A stretch of DNA of 64,000 bases, from assembly GCA_030065875.1 (NCBI GenBank), contig JASJCR010000017.1, positions 57,649 to 121,648 on the forward strand, given 5' to 3'. Position 1 is the first letter of the stretch; each line of letters starts with the position of its first letter. Shown here in pieces: positions 29,007 through 38,129 of this stretch. The notes beneath the pieces were generated by a model. That model was not told the origin of the DNA and ran no database searches. It worked only from the letters and a program-made list of their open reading frames with translations. Position numbers and translations under genes: made by a program. The DNA comes from Ardenticatenaceae bacterium. Its GTDB lineage: Bacteria; Chloroflexota; Anaerolineae; Promineifilales; Promineifilaceae.

Positions 29007-29122
29007 TTAGGTAAGTTACAAAAAGTTTTCTGAAGAAGGAGTTCGCAGATTAGGGAGAGAAATCTGTGAAAATCCGTGGTAATCCGTGGCTTTTTTAACA
29101 ATTCTATTTGTTAACTGCTTAA
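29007..29122. mobile_element. MITE-like repeat, copy A (116 bp)
   Basis: The element begins TTAGGTAAGTTACAAAAAG and ends with the imperfect inverted match TTTGTTAACTGCTTAA. The interior reads CGCAGATTAGGGAGAGAAAT then CTGTGAAAATCCGTG and AATCCGTGGCTTTTTTAACA. Copy B at 36530 shares ends and interior. There is no coding capacity. It lies between clpC and the LysM gene. Confidence 0.6.
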
Positions 29123-29135
29123 CTAAAAATGGAAT

Positions 29136-29570
29136 CTACGAATCTGGAATTATTAGCACCTGGCCTGGATAAATTCGATCAATATCGTCAATCGTTAACC
29201 GATTGACCTGAATCAAATCATCAAGCTCGACCCCATACTCCGTAGCAATTTCACCCAACGTATCCCCTCGAACAACCGTATACGTTCGCGTATCATCCGT
29301 GATAACCGGCACGGAGGTACTGGTACCCGGCCTCGCGGCCGATGTTGGAGCTCCCGAAATGACCTCTTGCGCATCAGGCGTAAATGTCGGGGGCAAACCC
29401 ACGCTGCCTCCTCGTGGAGAATCACCAGGGGCGGGCGTGCCGTCTGGTGCGAGCTGCACCGCGGCGGTGGGCAGCTCAACCGGAATTTCAAAGGCATTTT
29501 CCTCACCAGATGAACCACAACCGGTTAAAAACAGTGAGGCAACTGCTCCCAATATCAACCATTTACGCAT
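29136..29570 (-). CDS. LysM-domain lipoprotein
   Basis: The 144-aa protein has a lipoprotein signal peptide ending LFLTGC, a Pro/Thr/Ser-rich linker, and one C-terminal LysM domain (about 94-142: YTVVRGDTLGEIATEYGVEL to YPGQVLIIPDS). LysM binds peptidoglycan or related glycans, so the protein is a wall-associated lipoprotein. AAGGAAGGATACA precedes the ATG. The first eight bases overlap the end of the polymerase gene upstream, so the two are coupled. Confidence 0.92.
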   Translation of the reverse strand: MRKWLILGAVASLFLTGCGSSGEENAFEIPVELPTAAVQLAPDGTPAPGDSPRGGSVGLPPTFTPDAQEVISGAPTSAARPGTSTSVPVITDDTRTYTVVRGDTLGEIATEYGVELDDLIQVNRLTIDDIDRIYPGQVLIIPDS

Positions 29571-31065
29571 TGTATCCTTCCTTATTGGGTTTGCTTGCTG
29601 GCGGATCTATTTCCGCGGGTTGAGACCCCAAACGCGTTGCCGCCACAGCCAACCCCAACAACATCCAGTAGGCGGTCACCGCATGTAAAAATTCTAAGTT
29701 GAATAAATAATGGTCAAAAACCCCAGCAATTAAGCCACCAAAGACCGCACCGTGCAGCCCTAACCAGACAGCATCTTTCTCCGGCTGAGTTTTAAAATCA
29801 TGGCGGTTGATAAACGCATAACCAAATACCGTGACCATCACGGCCACGAAGGCCAACAAACCGAGAAATCCCATCTGTTGACCGATAGTCAAGTATACCA
29901 TAGCCACACCCAGATACAGATCCACATCGGGTGACCCGGCAAATCCCACGCCAAAGAGCGGATAGCGCTGAACCAGGCTCAGGGCATCGCGATATTCGCC
30001 AAAGCGCATCTGGGTGGCCAAATCTTCCCCTCTGAATCCGGCCAGCAGGCGGTCGATATAGGCCTCGCCCAATCCGATGGTTAGAGCGACAGCGAGCAAT
30101 ATGATGCCAGTCAGGGCCAGGGCAGGAATATATTGGCGATAGCGCACCAGGGCGATAAATCCCACGGCAGCGATAAGAGCCACAAAAGCCCCACGTGAAA
30201 ATGTCAGAAGCAAAGCCAACGAAATGATGCCAAATAAAACGTAGACAAACCACCGTGGCCAATTCGGCTTCTTCGAAAGAAGTTGGGGGGCGGTGACTGC
30301 ACCAATCAAGACCAGCAATCCCCCGTAAACGTTGGGATCAACCGATGTGCCGATGGCGCGTTCCGAAAGCTCTGGGTTTTCCTCAATGTAGCGGATCACA
30401 AAGCCACCGGGATACCCCAGGCGAGATAAGACATTTAAAATGTCGTTGGCGATTTCATCAGGGAGAAGCCAGAAACCGATACCAATCGCGGCCGCGGCCG
30501 TTCCAAATAAGATAAAGGCGCGAACCAACCTTTCGAGCTTGTACCAGGTTCGGCAATAATCGATGATCAAGATCACAAAGGACAGGCTCAAAATTAGTTC
30601 GGCAAATTTTCGCAAAAGTTGAGAAGTTAACGGACCGTTGCTCATGCCAAACACGAAGGCAAATATGGCTACTAAAACAAAAACTAGCAGCGGAATGGTC
30701 ACAGGCGAGGTGATAATTTCGTTTTGCCGGCCGGTGACCAATCGCAACAGCCAAACCCCAAAAACCGCCCCCAACGCCAAATCTAAAAAGGTGGGGGTAA
30801 TAACGATTTTGAAAGGCAGTGTCGCAAAAGGGAGCAGGCAGATAACCCCAATAACCCCCCAGAAACCGATTTCAATATCCCGCAAGATAATTAAAGCAGC
30901 GATAATGGCTACTATCACGCCGGCGGAAATAATCGGCCCGCCAAACGCCATCATGATTCCGGCGGCGGTGGCAATTAAGCCAAATAGGAGTCCGATGCCG
31001 ATAGGCGATTGGGTCCAGCTATAAGGATCGCTTAATTGATCGATAGTTTCACGCATAAATCCCAT
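29563..31065 (-). CDS. O-antigen ligase/polymerase-like membrane protein
   Basis: This 500-aa protein has about twelve hydrophobic segments. It contains the Wzy/WaaL-type region around LALLLTFSRGAFVALIAAVGF and a periplasmic loop with GEYRDALSLVQRYPLFGVGFAGSPD, typical of the O-antigen ligase superfamily. It lies in a minus-strand run with a GT39-like glycosyltransferase and a GH13 enzyme, which points to surface glycan assembly. The substrate is unknown. Confidence 0.85.
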   Translation of the reverse strand: MGFMRETIDQLSDPYSWTQSPIGIGLLFGLIATAAGIMMAFGGPIISAGVIVAIIAALIILRDIEIGFWGVIGVICLLPFATLPFKIVITPTFLDLALGAVFGVWLLRLVTGRQNEIITSPVTIPLLVFVLVAIFAFVFGMSNGPLTSQLLRKFAELILSLSFVILIIDYCRTWYKLERLVRAFILFGTAAAAIGIGFWLLPDEIANDILNVLSRLGYPGGFVIRYIEENPELSERAIGTSVDPNVYGGLLVLIGAVTAPQLLSKKPNWPRWFVYVLFGIISLALLLTFSRGAFVALIAAVGFIALVRYRQYIPALALTGIILLAVALTIGLGEAYIDRLLAGFRGEDLATQMRFGEYRDALSLVQRYPLFGVGFAGSPDVDLYLGVAMVYLTIGQQMGFLGLLAFVAVMVTVFGYAFINRHDFKTQPEKDAVWLGLHGAVFGGLIAGVFDHYLFNLEFLHAVTAYWMLLGLAVAATRLGSQPAEIDPPASKPNKEGYNA

Positions 31066-31093
31066 AAGTAAATTTTGACCTGATTAAGTTGTT

Positions 31094-33463
31094 TTAGTCA
31101 ACCCTGACCATAGTCAGGTTTAAAAAATCGTCGGTTAACCGCCCTTCGGCCGTCACCCGCTGTAAATTGTCAAACCCGTTTTCTTCGGTAAATTGATATA
31201 TCCCTATACGAATAGGGTAAATTTCGGCCGGCGTCCCAGGGTCCATAGCCAGAACCATCTCAACCGGATAGATTTGATCTGCCGACCATTGGGACGTGGG
31301 CTGCCCCAAATCGGCCGCCGCCCAGCGGGTCGTGTCTTCACCAACCACCTGGGCAAAAAAAGTAAAATCGATATCCGTTTGACCTAAAAGCCGCCAGTAA
31401 GTGGTCAAACCCACTTCATTACCGGCCGTGAGCCGCCGGGGAGAGAGCTCAAAACCCACCAGTTCAAATTGATTTTCAAAATTGACCGCGACCGGGTTTG
31501 GATTTTCATCGGCCGCGGCCTGGAGAGGCACCGTTTGCAGCTCAATCGTTTCCCGGCCGTCCAGTAACGGCAAACGCTCTCCCGCCTCAAATTGATACAC
31601 TCCGACCATTAAACTCAATTCTGCCGGCGTCACAACCGTCTCCGGGATTTGAACAGCATATTGATTGACCACGCGATCGCCTGGAACCATAAAAGTGGTG
31701 CCGATCAACCCTTGCCCCAAATACATATCGCGTTGGGCAATGGGCACCCCCAATGCCGGGTCATTTAAGTGCACAAATATCGACCAATTTTCCTCCATGG
31801 GTGCCAGGGCAACCCACTCCAGCCAGATCGTAGCTCGCTCACCCGGCCGGGCGGCAGGCAAATCGACCTCAAACCCCGCCAGCCGCAGCTTATCGTCAAA
31901 TTGGCCGAGGTCCGGATCGAGGCAGTGCTCCAAGGTACAGCCGGCCGTTCCCGGATCGCTCACTCGCTCAATTTGAGGTTGATAAGCAGGTCGAATAAAT
32001 AAAACTGGTGAAACGGCCGCCAAAAACAGCAGCACACCCACCGGCACGGCCACCACAACATTTGCGATCTTTTGCGGCAGCCAGGCGGCCAATCCACCAA
32101 TCCACAACACGCTGAGAGTTGATATCCCGGTAAAAACCAGCCTGCCCTGTGAAGACCATGTGGTTGTGGCCCACTGCACCAGCCCATAGATAATCGCCAC
32201 CGAGAACAAGGTGCAAACGACGGCCGCAAATCGATTGGCAACGAGATCAAAAAGCCAGCTGATGAAGCGCAAAATAGCCGGGTTATGCGCACTTTTTTGC
32301 ACCGCTTGATTGCCCTGGCGAAATTGCTGAATCGCCAACAGCAGGCCACCCGGCAGCGCCAGCACGACCAATCCGTTTAAAAACAGATAGGACCAGGTCC
32401 ACATCGGCACATTAACACCACCAAACAATCCCCAATAGGCCAGCATAAATCCCCAACGCTCGTCCCAAAGTTGAGCTATTGAAGCAGCGGTCTCTCGCTC
32501 TCCCAAAACGGCGATAAAGGCGCTCCATCCCAATAAATCACCGTACAGCTCGATATTGCGCCAATACCACCAGCCGGCGATCAAGACGATGGGGACAAAA
32601 AGAAGGGCAAAATCGGCCGCGGCTCTGGCGAGCACCTGCAATAATCGGCCGTATGTGAGCGGCACCTGACGGCTGCGAACCCACTCCCAAATGACAAACG
32701 TGCCAAACGCCAGGGGAATGAGGCCGATCGTGCCCTGCTTGGTCAAAACCGCCAAACCAATGACGATCCCGATCCGTACCACCGCCCAAACCGGCCGGGG
32801 TTGATCCGGCCAGCGGGTCACGAGTCGAATCAGCAGCAGCACGCCCAATGACGCCAGGGGAATAGCCAGATTGTCATTATTGACCGCCCCACTGATAAAC
32901 AAAAACATGGGGGTAAAAGCATTGGCCGCCGCCGCCCCCAAAGCGATTTCCGGTCTGTTTGGAAAAAATTCCTTGCCGATTAAATAGGTCAAAACCACCG
33001 TGCCCGCCCCCATCACAACAGATGCCAGACGGACAATGCGGATGGCCAGCAAGGTGCCCTGCCAGGGGTTAAATGACGGGTCGTGGACGGCCAGATTGAT
33101 GTTACCATCAGCCGTGATGACGCCGTTGTCCACGTGCGGATTCAGCCAGCGCACCGTTTCCATATCGGCCGTGTCGATCCAAAAGGTCAGAGCGGCTCCC
33201 ACATAATAGTAAAGCGGCGGTTGACTGGCCTCCTGCTTCCACGGACCGGCTAGAGCCGGATCGTAAACCTGAACCGGTAAGGGGTTGCCATCGGCCAAAT
33301 GGCGAATCATCGGGTAATGCCACAGCTCATCGGAGGCCTCAAAAGCCGGGGTGACCAGCGCATACATCACTCCCAAAATCAGGAAAATCAGCAATATCAG
33401 CTGAATAATTCTTTGCTCAAACCTGTCAATCATCGGGAGAAAATTGTACCCCCCCAGGCTCAT
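31094..33463 (-). CDS. GT39-like membrane glycosyltransferase with C-terminal beta domain
   Basis: The 789-aa protein has an N-terminal membrane region of about twelve helices. The first external loop has an acidic pair followed by His (FEASDELWHYPMIRHLADG), as in lipid-phosphate-sugar-dependent GT39/GT83 or DUF2142 proteins. From about 520 it is soluble, with two beta-rich stretches beginning LRLAGFEVDLPAARPGERAT and FELVGFELSPRRLTAGNEVG that look like tandem Ig-like repeats. An AGGTGACGAG SD supports the start at 33463. Cotranscription with the polymerase gene 28 bp downstream is likely. Confidence 0.78.
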   Translation of the reverse strand: MSLGGYNFLPMIDRFEQRIIQLILLIFLILGVMYALVTPAFEASDELWHYPMIRHLADGNPLPVQVYDPALAGPWKQEASQPPLYYYVGAALTFWIDTADMETVRWLNPHVDNGVITADGNINLAVHDPSFNPWQGTLLAIRIVRLASVVMGAGTVVLTYLIGKEFFPNRPEIALGAAAANAFTPMFLFISGAVNNDNLAIPLASLGVLLLIRLVTRWPDQPRPVWAVVRIGIVIGLAVLTKQGTIGLIPLAFGTFVIWEWVRSRQVPLTYGRLLQVLARAAADFALLFVPIVLIAGWWYWRNIELYGDLLGWSAFIAVLGERETAASIAQLWDERWGFMLAYWGLFGGVNVPMWTWSYLFLNGLVVLALPGGLLLAIQQFRQGNQAVQKSAHNPAILRFISWLFDLVANRFAAVVCTLFSVAIIYGLVQWATTTWSSQGRLVFTGISTLSVLWIGGLAAWLPQKIANVVVAVPVGVLLFLAAVSPVLFIRPAYQPQIERVSDPGTAGCTLEHCLDPDLGQFDDKLRLAGFEVDLPAARPGERATIWLEWVALAPMEENWSIFVHLNDPALGVPIAQRDMYLGQGLIGTTFMVPGDRVVNQYAVQIPETVVTPAELSLMVGVYQFEAGERLPLLDGRETIELQTVPLQAAADENPNPVAVNFENQFELVGFELSPRRLTAGNEVGLTTYWRLLGQTDIDFTFFAQVVGEDTTRWAAADLGQPTSQWSADQIYPVEMVLAMDPGTPAEIYPIRIGIYQFTEENGFDNLQRVTAEGRLTDDFLNLTMVRVD

Positions 33464-33542
33464 CTCGTCACCTATGGCTGTTCGGCGGTTAATATACGTT
33501 TGTCTGGTGGAACGGTGCTCTCAAAATCGTTGTCAAACCACC

Positions 33543-35168
33543 TTACTCAATCGATTCTTTGTCAGCGGCTCCAAAGACCGCACCTTCATACGGCCGCAGC
33601 TCAAATACCCCGGAAACAGCTTGCCGGGTTCGGTCAACGGCCGTGGACAGCAAAAGGGTCAACGGCCGTTCAAGATCAACGGAAATCCTTTTTCCACTAA
33701 AATTAAGGGCCACAATTTTTTCATCCTCTCCGTGCCAGCGGCGGAAAAGAAACACGTGCGGATCATCGCTAAGCGATTCGTATTCACCAATCGATAATGC
33801 AGCTGACCCCCGTCGAAGGTAGAGCAATTGTTTGACCAGGTTCAATTGAGAGGAGGGATCAGCCGTTTGGGCGGTCACATTGCGCACCTGATACTCATCC
33901 TCAACCGGCAGCCACGGCTCAACCCGACTAAATCCGGCATGCGGGGTGTCATCCCACTGCATCGGCGTTCGGGCTACATCTCGCGACCGGCCGGCACCCA
34001 ACCCTTTTGCCTGTGGATCTTGCACCTTTTCGGGAGGAATATCGACATTTTTGATCCCCAACTCGTCTCCGTAATAAAAAGTGGGCGTGCCGCGCAGCGT
34101 CAGCAGCATCATGATGGCCGCTCTCGCTCGGGGGCCAAACCGCGTGGCCAATCGAATCCGATCGTGGTTGCCCAACACATAATTGGGCCAACCCCCGGCC
34201 GGAATGGCTGCTTCCAAATCGTTGACCTTCTGACGGGCCTCTGCGGCCGTTTCCCACGGTTCATCCATCAGCCGGAAATTGAACGGCATGTGAATCTCAT
34301 CGAGGTTTTCCCCATAATACCTGGCCCAACGGTCGAGTGGCCCCCATAACTCTCCAATGATCACGCGGTCGCCATCATACCGGTCAAAAATTTGCCGCAT
34401 CTCTTTTAAGATAGGATGAACGTCATCCTGATCCAGATTATAAAGTGATTGCGTTCGCCCCATGACATCATTTGGGTGAAGCTCGGTCAGGTTAACGTTT
34501 GGGTTGACGGGATTATCGCGCAGCATCTCGTCCTTGATAATTAATCCAATCACATCCATGCGGAACCCATCGACCCCGCGATCGAGCCAAAATCGAATCG
34601 CGTCAAAAAGCGCTTCTTTTACGGCCGGATTGCGCCAGTTTAATTCAGGCTGCTCCGGTACAAACTGGTGCAAATAATATTGACCGGTATGTTCATCTAG
34701 CGTCCACGCCGGCCCGCCCATAAAAGATCCCCAATTGTTCGGAGGGGACCCATCCGCTTTGGGGTCGCGCCAAATGTACCAATCACGCTGAGGGTTATCT
34801 TTGGAAGAGCGAGAAGCGATAAACCAGGGGTGTTGGTCCGATGAATGGTTGGGAACGTAATCGATAATCACCTTGATTCCGCGCTGATGGGCAGCGGCGA
34901 GCAGGCGATCAAAGGTGTCAAGATCGCCAAATAAAGGGTCAACATCGCAATAATCTGAAACGTCATACCCGTGGTCTTTCATCGGTGATTTGAAAAACGG
35001 GCTAATCCAAATGGCATCAAACCCGAGCGAATCACGGGTGCCATCATTTAAATAATCAAGACGCTCGATAATTCCCTGCAAATCTCCTATGCCATTGCCG
35101 CTGCTGTCTTGAAAGCTGCGGGGGTAAATTTGGTAGATTACGGCCGACTGCCACCATTTGTACGACAT
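33543..35168 (-). CDS. GH13 alpha-glucosidase
   Basis: This 541-aa cytoplasmic enzyme belongs to the oligo-1,6-glucosidase/alpha-glucosidase group. It begins WWQSAVIYQIYPRSFQDSSG and has the four GH13 regions: VIIDYVPNHSS, GFRMDVIGLI (nucleophile Asp), VIIGELWG (acid/base Glu) and VLGNHD. The QPELNWRNP segment is typical of the group. AAGGATGAG precedes the ATG. It probably releases glucose from maltooligosaccharides, isomaltose or trehalose-type substrates. Exact specificity cannot be read from sequence. Confidence 0.93.
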   Translation of the reverse strand: MSYKWWQSAVIYQIYPRSFQDSSGNGIGDLQGIIERLDYLNDGTRDSLGFDAIWISPFFKSPMKDHGYDVSDYCDVDPLFGDLDTFDRLLAAAHQRGIKVIIDYVPNHSSDQHPWFIASRSSKDNPQRDWYIWRDPKADGSPPNNWGSFMGGPAWTLDEHTGQYYLHQFVPEQPELNWRNPAVKEALFDAIRFWLDRGVDGFRMDVIGLIIKDEMLRDNPVNPNVNLTELHPNDVMGRTQSLYNLDQDDVHPILKEMRQIFDRYDGDRVIIGELWGPLDRWARYYGENLDEIHMPFNFRLMDEPWETAAEARQKVNDLEAAIPAGGWPNYVLGNHDRIRLATRFGPRARAAIMMLLTLRGTPTFYYGDELGIKNVDIPPEKVQDPQAKGLGAGRSRDVARTPMQWDDTPHAGFSRVEPWLPVEDEYQVRNVTAQTADPSSQLNLVKQLLYLRRGSAALSIGEYESLSDDPHVFLFRRWHGEDEKIVALNFSGKRISVDLERPLTLLLSTAVDRTRQAVSGVFELRPYEGAVFGAADKESIE

Positions 35169-35237
35169 CGCTCATCCTTCTTTTTATTTTTGAATCAATT
35201 AGGGAGAGTTAAGTGGTCCGTTTCCTAAAAACTAAAA

Positions 35238-35333
35238 AGCCACAGATTATCACAGATTAACACCGATTTCTCCCTTCAATCCTTCGGCTACAGTCAGGAC
35301 AGGTTCTGTGAAAATCCGTGTAAATCTGTGGCT
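35238..35333. repeat. Dispersed repeat, subfamily with AATCCTTCGGCT core
   Basis: The repeat starts AAGCCACAGATTATCACAG and ends GTGTAAATCTGTGGC, forming an imperfect palindrome. It contains AATCCTTCGGCTACAG and GGACAGGTTCTGTG, as in the copy at 24167. A TTAGG...GTTAAGTGG flank is shared with that copy. Confidence 0.7.
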
Positions 35334-35427
35334 AAAATTATTTATGAGATGAAGCACTTAACGCACAAATTTTACCGAGGCCAAATCTATTGATGAAGCC
35401 GCGAATTTACGGAATGGTATCAGAAGT

Positions 35428-35480
35428 CACCGCGGATTTCACAGAGAAAAATCTGAATTCATCCGTGCCCTCCGCGGCTA
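35428..35480. repeat. Short diverged copy of the dispersed repeat
   Basis: CACCGCGGATTTCACAGAG and ATCCGTGCCCTCCGCGG form an imperfect palindrome of the same family, without the central core. Confidence 0.5.
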
Positions 35481-35501
35481 ACTTCCGGCAATCGATCTAA
35501 A

Positions 35502-36515
35502 TCAAACTGCAGCTTCACGCAGCACCTTTTCAAACAGATGCGTTTCGCGGACAACGTGCATCCCGGCTTTGACATATAAATCAGTGGCTCCGGTTCTGTT
35601 CGAGGCATCCACACCAAGCTCGACCGCCTTGAACTGGGGCCGGCGGGAAAAGATGGCAAAGCTGTGATCCAACAATACACGCCCAATCCCCTGGCGGCGA
35701 TACGGCCGCAGCACCCCTAAACTCCCCACATGCCCGACTTCAGGATCTTCATCGGACAGCGGGTAGCCCAACAGCGCGCCCAAAACCTCTCCATCTCTGT
35801 GAGCCACAAGCCAAAGCGAGGGATCAAAATTCGGATCGTTTAATCGGTGATCGAGAATCTTTCGCAGTTCATCTTCGGTTTTTTCTTCGTGGTTAAAATG
35901 GTCTTTAAACGATTCTTCGATCGTATTTAACATCGTCCACGCATCTCCAAATGTATTCAGATCCTCAATCGTCAACCCTTCAGGGACTTTGACATTCGGG
36001 CGTGGGCCGTTTAAATCAAGACGCATCGTAAAGTAGGTGCGAATAAATTCCAGCCCACAGGATTCCATCAATTTTTCGGCGGGTTTATAGCCCCCAGACA
36101 CGGCCGCCTGAAATCCAAATCGGGTCCCGGAAGGCAGGCGATTAAGGGTCTTTTTCGCCCGATCTTCAGCCCAGGTCATCATTGACGTCCCAATTCCTCG
36201 ATTGGCAAAATCCGGATGGGTCGCCCCCAGAACAAAGGCCGCAACGGGCGCGTCACCGGTATCCCAAACTTCCGCATAACCGGCCAAGCGGTTTTCTGGC
36301 GAAATGACCATCAACGAAGATCCCGGTAGATCAAAATCTGGGGTTGTCCATTCCCTTTTGCACTCATCAACGCTAAAGGGCTCAATGCCGGTTGTTTCTT
36401 TTGCCTCCGCATTGAGGAGATCGGTCACAATTTGCATATCATCCATCGCGGCCGGGCGCGTTTTAAACCCGACTGGTAAATCTGTATCGATGGCTGCGGT
36501 TTTTTCTACATTCAT
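35502..36515 (-). CDS. Tandem GNAT N-acetyltransferase
   Basis: The 337-aa protein contains two GNAT folds. Each has an acetyl-CoA-binding segment: ATHPDFANRGIGTSMM in the first half (about 92-108) and LRPYRRQGIGRVLL in the second (about 280-294). Double-GNAT proteins include mycothiol synthase, but the substrate here is unknown. It is preceded immediately by MITE-like copy B, which may separate it from its original promoter. Confidence 0.85.
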   Translation of the reverse strand: MNVEKTAAIDTDLPVGFKTRPAAMDDMQIVTDLLNAEAKETTGIEPFSVDECKREWTTPDFDLPGSSLMVISPENRLAGYAEVWDTGDAPVAAFVLGATHPDFANRGIGTSMMTWAEDRAKKTLNRLPSGTRFGFQAAVSGGYKPAEKLMESCGLEFIRTYFTMRLDLNGPRPNVKVPEGLTIEDLNTFGDAWTMLNTIEESFKDHFNHEEKTEDELRKILDHRLNDPNFDPSLWLVAHRDGEVLGALLGYPLSDEDPEVGHVGSLGVLRPYRRQGIGRVLLDHSFAIFSRRPQFKAVELGVDASNRTGATDLYVKAGMHVVRETHLFEKVLREAAV

Positions 36516-36529
36516 TTAAACATGTCCAA

Positions 36530-36655
36530 TTAGGTAAGTTACAAAAAGCTTTCTGAGGAATGTGTCCGCAGATTACGCAGATTAGAGAGAGAAATCTGTG
36601 AAAATCCGTGTTAATCCGTGGCTTTTTTTAACAACTTTTTTTGTAAACTACTTAA
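36530..36655. mobile_element. MITE-like repeat, copy B (126 bp)
   Basis: The element begins TTAGGTAAGTTACAAAAAG and ends TTTTTTTGTAAACTACTTAA, an imperfect inverted match. The interior matches copy A at 29007, plus a duplicated GCAGATTA word. It lies 14 bp upstream of the GNAT start codon. Confidence 0.6.
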
Positions 36656-36695
36656 AATTTGGATCCCTTTATAATTTCTGTTTGACGGATCGGCC

Positions 36696-36725
36696 GGTGG
36701 GGGCGCACGATGCTGCACCCCTACC
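36696..36725. repeat. Inverted repeat GGTGGGGGCGCA / TGCACCCCTACC
   Basis: This is an imperfect GC-rich palindrome with about 11 paired bases, downstream of the 91-aa gene. It could act as a terminator, but no T-run is seen on the minus strand. Confidence 0.45.
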
Positions 36726-36748
36726 AACCTGTCTGGAACCCAATTAAA

Positions 36749-37024
36749 TCACTGCAAATTTTGCGGCCAGATGCGCATCAGATACTGATCCGCCGTCTGT
36801 CCGGCCGCAAATACCCCTTCCCACGTCGCCAAAGCCAGTAAAAATTGTTCGGTGGTCAGATATCTCTGGCGTTTAGGCATCGGTGGCGGCTGGACCTGTA
36901 AACTGCGCTTGACCACCCGCTGGCAAACATTTTGCCACGCCTGAAGGGCGGCTAAAAATTGTTCGTTATCAACGTGTTCTTCTCGTGTTGGTATTTCCGG
37001 TAACACGATGGTTGTTTGGATCAT
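36749..37024 (-). CDS. Small protein with duplicated motif, 91 aa
   Basis: The protein has no known family. It contains two related segments: NEQFLAALQAWQNVCQ (about 20-35) and TEQFLLALATWEGVFA (about 58-73). They are separated by a Pro/Arg-rich linker (VQPPPMPKRQRY), so it looks like two short helical repeats. AAGGAAC lies before the ATG and supports the start. The SD overlaps the edge of the hairpin array upstream. Confidence 0.65.
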   Translation of the reverse strand: MIQTTIVLPEIPTREEHVDNEQFLAALQAWQNVCQRVVKRSLQVQPPPMPKRQRYLTTEQFLLALATWEGVFAAGQTADQYLMRIWPQNLQ

Positions 37025-37034
37025 GAATAGTTCC

Positions 37035-37187
37035 TTAGCTGATTAGCCCGGCCCTGTGGGCCTTTTAGCACGGTGCTGCGCACCTGTCAGCTCGGCGCTG
37101 TCGCGCCTCTTAGCTGATAGCTGAAAGCCGCAAAGCGGCGGGCTGAAGGCCAATAAGGCCGACCTAAAAGGCCGTCAGGCCGCGCTA
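37035..37187. repeat. Hairpin array, left copy
   Basis: Six short hairpins follow one another, each with 4-5 bp stems: GGCCC/GGGCC, GGTGC/GCACC, GGCGC/GCGCC, GCCGC/GCGGC, GGCC/GGCC and GGCC/GGCC. Most are separated by the words TTAGC, TCAGC or GCTGA. The centre reads TTAGCTGATAGCTGAAAGCC. The array ends exactly at the stop codon of the kinase gene. The right copy at 38130 is its inverted relative. Confidence 0.75.
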
Positions 37188-38123
37188 CTAAAGCGGCGTA
37201 CCAATCGGCATGATGTCCTTGGCACCAAAACCGATATGAACTGTAAACCAGCTCCACGGTGCATAATCTGTCGTGATATCTTTCTCTTTCATTGATCTCA
37301 ATCCTCCCAATGCCCACTGGATTTCCAGCGTACCGGCCCAAAAACGGGCTCGATCGATCTGATCGGCCGCGGCCGGATACACGTCAGCCAGCTGGCGCAC
37401 AAACGATTCACCATACTGGTAAAGCAAGCAGCCAAGGTCACAGGCCGGGTCCCCCCATCCGGCCGTGCCAAAATCAATCACGCCAACAATTGATTTGGCT
37501 TGATCGTCAAACAGCATATGATACGTTCCGATATCGCCATTCATAAGAACCGGGTTGTATTCCATAAATTCCGGTTGATCGACCACATATGAGAAGTGGT
37601 CATCTACCCATGCTTGAGCATGGTGAGGCAGCAGCGGATAGAGCATTTTTCGCGCTCTCCAGTACAACGTTTCCCAATCCTGCTGCGTCCGTACCGTGAG
37701 CGAAGGGCCGATCCCCTCGTCTGAAACTTCTCGTGCTGACGGCGAAATGCGGTGCATGACCGCTAACATTTCGCCAACCTGACCCGCCAGGGAACGCTGT
37801 TCATCCGGTGAACAGGCCAGCCATTTATGGCGAGTAAACGCCTGTCCAGGCAAAAAGGGGTAAGAAACCACGTCCTCGGCAATATAGTCATAAGCCGGGA
37901 GTGAAACAGGAAAGTCGTGTCCGAGAACCTCCAGGACCTTCACCTCCTGTTTCAGGCTGGCTCTGGCCCAATCGTCCATCGGAAAGCGAAAAACCCGCTG
38001 CTGATCGACGATCAACACCTGATGGGCCAACCCTTCTTCATTGACCTGGGTGCGATCAAAGTTGAGGTTTGGAAAATGCGGCCGCACCCGGTCAATTTTT
38101 GTTTGGATTTCATCTGGTGACAT
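37188..38123 (-). CDS. Aminoglycoside phosphotransferase-family protein
   Basis: This 311-aa kinase-fold protein has an N-lobe segment QVLIVDQQRVFRFPMDDWA with the ATP-contacting region and a C-lobe with VLMNGDIGTYHMLFDD and IVGVIDFGTAGWGDPACDL. The catalytic Asp in NGD and the metal Asp in IDFG are intact, but the usual His of HGD is Asn and the usual Asn four residues on is His. Such proteins phosphorylate small molecules and seldom aminoglycosides. The gene is bracketed by inverted hairpin arrays that touch its stop and nearly its start. Confidence 0.85.
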   Translation of the reverse strand: MSPDEIQTKIDRVRPHFPNLNFDRTQVNEEGLAHQVLIVDQQRVFRFPMDDWARASLKQEVKVLEVLGHDFPVSLPAYDYIAEDVVSYPFLPGQAFTRHKWLACSPDEQRSLAGQVGEMLAVMHRISPSAREVSDEGIGPSLTVRTQQDWETLYWRARKMLYPLLPHHAQAWVDDHFSYVVDQPEFMEYNPVLMNGDIGTYHMLFDDQAKSIVGVIDFGTAGWGDPACDLGCLLYQYGESFVRQLADVYPAAADQIDRARFWAGTLEIQWALGGLRSMKEKDITTDYAPWSWFTVHIGFGAKDIMPIGTPL

Positions 38124-38129
38124 AGCGGT

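Larger units (their letters stand above)
35169..35501. other. Repeat-rich intergenic region
   Basis: No gene is seen. The region is largely made of two dispersed repeats, at 35238-35333 and 35428-35480, with AT-rich sequence between. I see no convincing promoter for the minus-strand GH13 gene. Confidence 0.6.
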
